Shown here: positions 60,412 through 64,000 of the stretch, one piece after another
How the letters are laid out: the number at the start of each line of letters is the position of its first letter
Numbering within the stretch: the stretch's first letter is position 1
Source: Pedobacter soli
Lineage (GTDB): Bacteria; Bacteroidota; Bacteroidia; Sphingobacteriales; Sphingobacteriaceae
DNA: 64,000 bases
NCBI RefSeq assembly: GCF_900101435.1
Contig: NZ_FMZH01000008.1
Location: forward strand, 1-64,000
Direction of reading: 5' to 3'
The notes under the pieces: model-generated
What the model saw: only the letters and a program-made list of their open reading frames with translations
What the model was told of the DNA's origin: nothing
Databases searched by the model: none
Position numbers and translations under genes: made by a program

Positions 60412-61935
60412 TTAAACTTTTCCTAACCAGTAAGTAGTTTGTTTAAGGTTGGGGTTTTCTCTAAATAATGCCGGATCTACAGGCCAGTAAAACCCTTCAC
60501 GTCTAAACCTTTCAACCGGTAACCAATCTACTATGTTGCCGTATCTGCGTGTTCTTAACAAATCGTAAAACAAGTGTCCTTCGAGGAACATTTCTTTACC
60601 ACGCTCCTTAATATACTCGTCCATAACTGCGCTTACGGATAAGCCGGCAGCTACTTTTTTAGGAACGGGATCGTATTTGGTTCTGAAATCGTTAATAATG
60701 TTAGTAGCCGTTGGGGCATCACCTTTGTATAATGCAATTTCTGCTTTAAGTAATTTAAGGTCACTCAGCCTGAAAATAATCATGTTGTTGCTCAGGTAAG
60801 CATCTAATTTCTGACCTGGATTACGGTAAATTACATTACTGTATTTAATGCAAAGTGGTTTATCGGGCGTAACCATATCGAAATTTTTACGGTAGCGGAT
60901 ATCGGTTACCGCACCAGAGCCATATTGATCGGTTAAATAACGCGGAACTACGTAGAACCGCGGAGTGTTGTTGTAATAATTGATGTAGCTGGTGTTGAGG
61001 AAACGGGTACCAATGCTACTTGAAGAACCTTCCAAGGTATTTTCGCTCATGTTCAGCTCGAAAATACCTTCTGGTGAACGGCCGATAAAAGTACTGCTAT
61101 AGTTGGTAGTATCGGTTTGGGTATATCCGCCACGTGCAATTAAGGTATTAATGGTCGTATCAGCGCTGTTTACATCAACCAGGTTAGCTACATCTGTACT
61201 CACATCAGCCATAGTAGCACGCCACAGGTAAAGGTGTGCAAGCAAAGCGTAAACCGAACCGCGGTTAGCAGTTACCTTAGCATCACCGGCGTTATCGTAG
61301 CTCCAGCTCAGCATTTTTGCGGCATTGTGGCAATCGTCTTCAATTTGCTTCATTATCGCAATTTTATTAGTTCGCGGAAGCTGAGGTGCTGTAATCGGAT
61401 CATCGTAAGCCGTGGTTACCAAAGGCACATCGCCCCAAACCCTTACCATCATAAAATAACTTAATGCCCTGATGAATAAAGCCTGCCCAATGATGCCATT
61501 TTTAAAGGTTTGCGGATCTTCTACATCTTTAAGCTGGTCGTTTGTCATTTTCGTAACATTGGCAATTACAATGTTCGACATGGCTATGGTTTTATAATAC
61601 AGCGTGTAGTTGGCTAATGAATTCAGGTTGTACTGAAAGGTAAAATCGCCATTTTGGATGCCTTCCAAACCATCGCCAGTGTACTGAATGGTAAAATAAT
61701 TTTTAGCAATGGCATCGCCATACATGTAATACCTGTTTTCTTTATTGGTACAGGCATTACGTAAAAGGGCATAGTTACCAGCTATTGCATTACGGGCATC
61801 TTTAGCAGATTTCCAGTATACTTCTAAATAGGTTGAGTTTTTGGGTTCCTGCTCAAGCAGTTTTTTGCAAGAGGCTAAACTGATTACTATCAGTGCGAGC
61901 CCAATCATGCTTAATTTTTTATATGTATTTCTCAT
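60412..61935 (-). CDS. SusD/RagB-family surface lipoprotein
   Basis: A 507-residue lipoprotein with lipobox LASC (Cys23). SusD features include IIGQALFIRALSYFMMVRVWGDVPLV and the C-terminal MFLEGHLFYDLLRTRRYG with VERFRREGFYWPVDPALF. It follows the SusC gene by 10 bp and forms its lid. No sigma/FecR pair is visible on this side of the operon; its control region is outside the window. Confidence 0.92.
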   Translation of the reverse strand: MRNTYKKLSMIGLALIVISLASCKKLLEQEPKNSTYLEVYWKSAKDARNAIAGNYALLRNACTNKENRYYMYGDAIAKNYFTIQYTGDGLEGIQNGDFTFQYNLNSLANYTLYYKTIAMSNIVIANVTKMTNDQLKDVEDPQTFKNGIIGQALFIRALSYFMMVRVWGDVPLVTTAYDDPITAPQLPRTNKIAIMKQIEDDCHNAAKMLSWSYDNAGDAKVTANRGSVYALLAHLYLWRATMADVSTDVANLVDVNSADTTINTLIARGGYTQTDTTNYSSTFIGRSPEGIFELNMSENTLEGSSSSIGTRFLNTSYINYYNNTPRFYVVPRYLTDQYGSGAVTDIRYRKNFDMVTPDKPLCIKYSNVIYRNPGQKLDAYLSNNMIIFRLSDLKLLKAEIALYKGDAPTATNIINDFRTKYDPVPKKVAAGLSVSAVMDEYIKERGKEMFLEGHLFYDLLRTRRYGNIVDWLPVERFRREGFYWPVDPALFRENPNLKQTTYWLGKV

Positions 61936-61945
61936 GGCTTTCTTA

Positions 61946-64000
61946 TTAAAATTGAACTTCGATACCTAGCGTATATTTTTTAGGAATCGGGTAACCTGCT
62001 CCGTTATATTCGCCGTAAGGGTTTACCGCTTCGGCATCTGGCAGGCGTTTTGATTGCTGGAACATAAACAGGTTATCGGCAATGGCAAATACCCTGAATT
62101 TGCTTACGCCGAGTTTTTTCAATGTGCTGCCCGGCAGATCGTAAGCCAGGTTAACACTCTTTATCCTGAAGTATCCACCTTTTTCTAAAAAGAAAGTCTG
62201 TGCTCCGGTATAGTAATAGCGGTAAGTTCCCAAATCGTATTTAGCATAATCGGCCATGTCGCCCGGTGCTTTCCAGATGTTAATTTTGCTCAGATCCGGT
62301 GTAGAGAAACTGGCGAAATTGCTGATTGCGTTACCATCAGTTGAGTTAGAAAAACGATCTGATTCAAATAAGTTTAACACATCGCGATCGAAAGTAAAGG
62401 TTGCAAATACACCCAGACTGAAATTTTTATAGGTGAAGTTGTTGGTCCAGCCGCCGGTGTACTTAGGATTTGGATCGCCGATAGGCACTTTATCCGGGTT
62501 AATACCGTCGTTAAAAATATCGATAAAGCCATCACCATCTAAATCGGCCAGGTAAAAGTCGCCCTGCTGGTAGGTGCCATTACTGTTGCGGTATAATTCG
62601 CCGGTGTAAGGGTTAACCGGAATATCGCTGGTTTTAGAGAAAACGCCGTTGGTTCTGTACAGGTAAAAGGCGTTAATCGGACTTCCTACAGATAGAATAT
62701 GCGATTTATCAAACCTGTCGCCGCTTAATACCAGGTCTCTTCCGCCATTTGGCAGGTTCATGATCTGGTTTTTGTTATAAGATACGTTTAAGCGGGTATT
62801 CCATTTAAATGCTCCGGAGAATGGATTAGCCATTAAAGAAATTTCAGCACCTGAGTTTCTAACCCCAATAGCGTTGGTTAAAGCCAGATCGTAGCCTGTG
62901 GTTAGTGGTAAGTTTAAGCTAAACAATTGCAAAGATGATTCTTTGTTGTATACATCGAAGGTTAAACCGTATTTACCGTTTTTAATTTCGAGGTCGGTAC
63001 CAATGTTCCACTGCATCGATTTTTCCCAGCTCAGGTTGCTTTGCGCCACACCATCATATAAATTGGGGGTAATGGCTGTTACACCGTTGTACGATGTAGC
63101 TCCTCCATTACCGTCAAAGCCGCCATTGTTAACCTGATACAAGTTGTATTGCAGGTAGTTTCTTTTTGGATCGTTACCCGAATTACCAATACTGGCCCTG
63201 ATTTTAGCCATGGTAAAAGGGTTTTTGGTCCAGTTTTTCATGAAACTTTCTTCTGTAAGTAGCCAGCCAATTGATGCTGACGGGAAGAAACCCCATTTAT
63301 TGTTTTTACCGAAGCGTGATGAGGCATCAGCCCTGGTTGAAATGGACAGCAGGTATTTGCTGTCGAAATCGTAAGCCAGCCTGCCATAGTAAGATAATAA
63401 GCCGAATGCCTGGTAATCAGAACTGGCGCCAATTTTTGATTGCTGGAAACCGCTCACCACCTGGATATTATCAGATGGGCCGTTGTAACCCGAAGCCGTC
63501 GTGTACTGGAACTGGTTGTACAAGATATCCTGACCGGCAATAACACTAACCGAGTGTTTGCCAAACTTGTTGTTGTAGCTTAAAAAGTTAGAAGTTTGCG
63601 CGGTTATACCATTATCGGCATAACTGTAAGCTGAGTTACCTTGCCCGTTATTGAGCAGGTTGCTGGTACTCAGATCACGCCTTGCGCTGTTTTGTAAATA
63701 AGAAGATTGAGAAGTTAAAGATAAGTGTTTGTTAAACTCGTAGCTTAAATTGAGGTTAATGGTAAGCTGGTTGCTGATGTTCTTATCCAGGTTTTCGCTG
63801 TAGGCGCCTAAATAAAAGGCTTTTTTATCCTCATCAAGGTTGAGTAAGGAAGAAGGCATGTTACCGGCACCTAAACTAATAGGGCTGTTGTTGCTGCCAT
63901 TTCCCCTTGCGCGGTCAGAGCGCGAGTAGGCAAAAATAGGGTTAATCATCAGTTTTTGCTTTAATGCCCTTGTGGTCAGGTTAATCCTGCCTGAGTATCT
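61946..64000 (-). CDS. SusC/RagA-type TonB-dependent receptor (partial, N-terminus outside window)
   Basis: The frame is open to the window edge, and about 684 C-terminal residues are present. It covers the beta barrel with typical SusC segments (SKYLLSISTRADASSRFGKN, FFPSASIGWLLTEESFMKN, YTGGWTNNFTYKNFSLGVF) and the terminal KKYTLGIEVQF. The signal, plug and any STN domain lie beyond 64000, so whether it signals to a FecR cannot be judged. With SusD, fasciclin and DUF5007-like genes it forms an uptake operon. The nearby GH36 suggests galactose-containing glycans, weakly. Confidence 0.92.
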   Translation of the reverse strand, partial: RYSGRINLTTRALKQKLMINPIFAYSRSDRARGNGSNNSPISLGAGNMPSSLLNLDEDKKAFYLGAYSENLDKNISNQLTINLNLSYEFNKHLSLTSQSSYLQNSARRDLSTSNLLNNGQGNSAYSYADNGITAQTSNFLSYNNKFGKHSVSVIAGQDILYNQFQYTTASGYNGPSDNIQVVSGFQQSKIGASSDYQAFGLLSYYGRLAYDFDSKYLLSISTRADASSRFGKNNKWGFFPSASIGWLLTEESFMKNWTKNPFTMAKIRASIGNSGNDPKRNYLQYNLYQVNNGGFDGNGGATSYNGVTAITPNLYDGVAQSNLSWEKSMQWNIGTDLEIKNGKYGLTFDVYNKESSLQLFSLNLPLTTGYDLALTNAIGVRNSGAEISLMANPFSGAFKWNTRLNVSYNKNQIMNLPNGGRDLVLSGDRFDKSHILSVGSPINAFYLYRTNGVFSKTSDIPVNPYTGELYRNSNGTYQQGDFYLADLDGDGFIDIFNDGINPDKVPIGDPNPKYTGGWTNNFTYKNFSLGVFATFTFDRDVLNLFESDRFSNSTDGNAISNFASFSTPDLSKINIWKAPGDMADYAKYDLGTYRYYYTGAQTFFLEKGGYFRIKSVNLAYDLPGSTLKKLGVSKFRVFAIADNLFMFQQSKRLPDAEAVNPYGEYNGAGYPIPKKYTLGIEVQF

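Overview
The window looks like chromosomal DNA of a Bacteroidota soil or plant saprophyte of the family Sphingobacteriaceae, most likely Pedobacter or a close relative. The evidence is three SusC/SusD pairs, two FecI-type sigma / FecR anti-sigma switches, many DUF4369-TlpA thioredoxin lipoprotein-type oxidoreductases, A-rich leaders without Shine-Dalgarno sequences, promoters of the Bacteroidota type (-7 TAnnTTTG), and moderate-to-low GC. No rRNA, tRNA, CRISPR array or intact mobile element was seen.

Layout. 1-2300: a probable IS21-type end, a small lipoprotein, an odd secreted/methyltransferase chimera and an 0.8 kb gene-free stretch. 2332-3879: an orphan exported sulfatase. 4136-14601: sigma factor, FecR, SusC, SusD and three tandem TlpA-like proteins, forming one sigma/anti-sigma-controlled uptake system. 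14602-16269: a regulatory stretch with a four-fold 11-bp repeat and a LacI-type palindrome ahead of a GH105 hydrolase. 16614-18906: kynureninase and tryptophan 2,3-dioxygenase, closed by a strong terminator. 19134-22380: an epoxide-hydrolase-like enzyme convergent with an ABC-F/TetR pair.

22926-32513 is the most unusual part. Two near-identical RNA elements with the architecture of SAM-I (S-box) riboswitches stand in tandem. They are followed within 10 nt by a 13-codon leader peptide ending in Cys-Cys-Lys, whose stop codon lies in a hairpin. Downstream come two duplicated exported WCPNC thioredoxin-fold proteins, a YceI protein, a di-haem cytochrome c peroxidase homologue, a TonB-dependent receptor, a DUF4397 lipoprotein and a superoxide dismutase with an export signal. 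I infer a sulfur-status-controlled envelope redox/uptake cluster; the RNA structures are read directly from the sequence, the physiology is inference.

34496-48113: a second sigma/FecR/SusC/SusD system with DUF4843, PKD-like and TlpA proteins, then a trypsin-like PDZ protease and a phytase-like lipoprotein. Both SusC genes of the FecR systems share a leader made of an 8-9 codon mini-ORF followed by overlapping alternative hairpins. 48319-49174: a stand-alone receiver protein with an unknown partner. 49381-56129: ankyrin protein, DUF2271 protein carrying a TGAS flavinylation motif, PepSY-flavodoxin reductase and, on the other strand, ApbE, which together resemble an extracytosolic flavin electron-transfer module; an AT-rich M15 peptidase pair sits between its halves. 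56183-64000: GH36 alpha-galactosidase and a reverse-strand SusC(partial)-SusD-fasciclin-DUF5007-like operon running off the window end.
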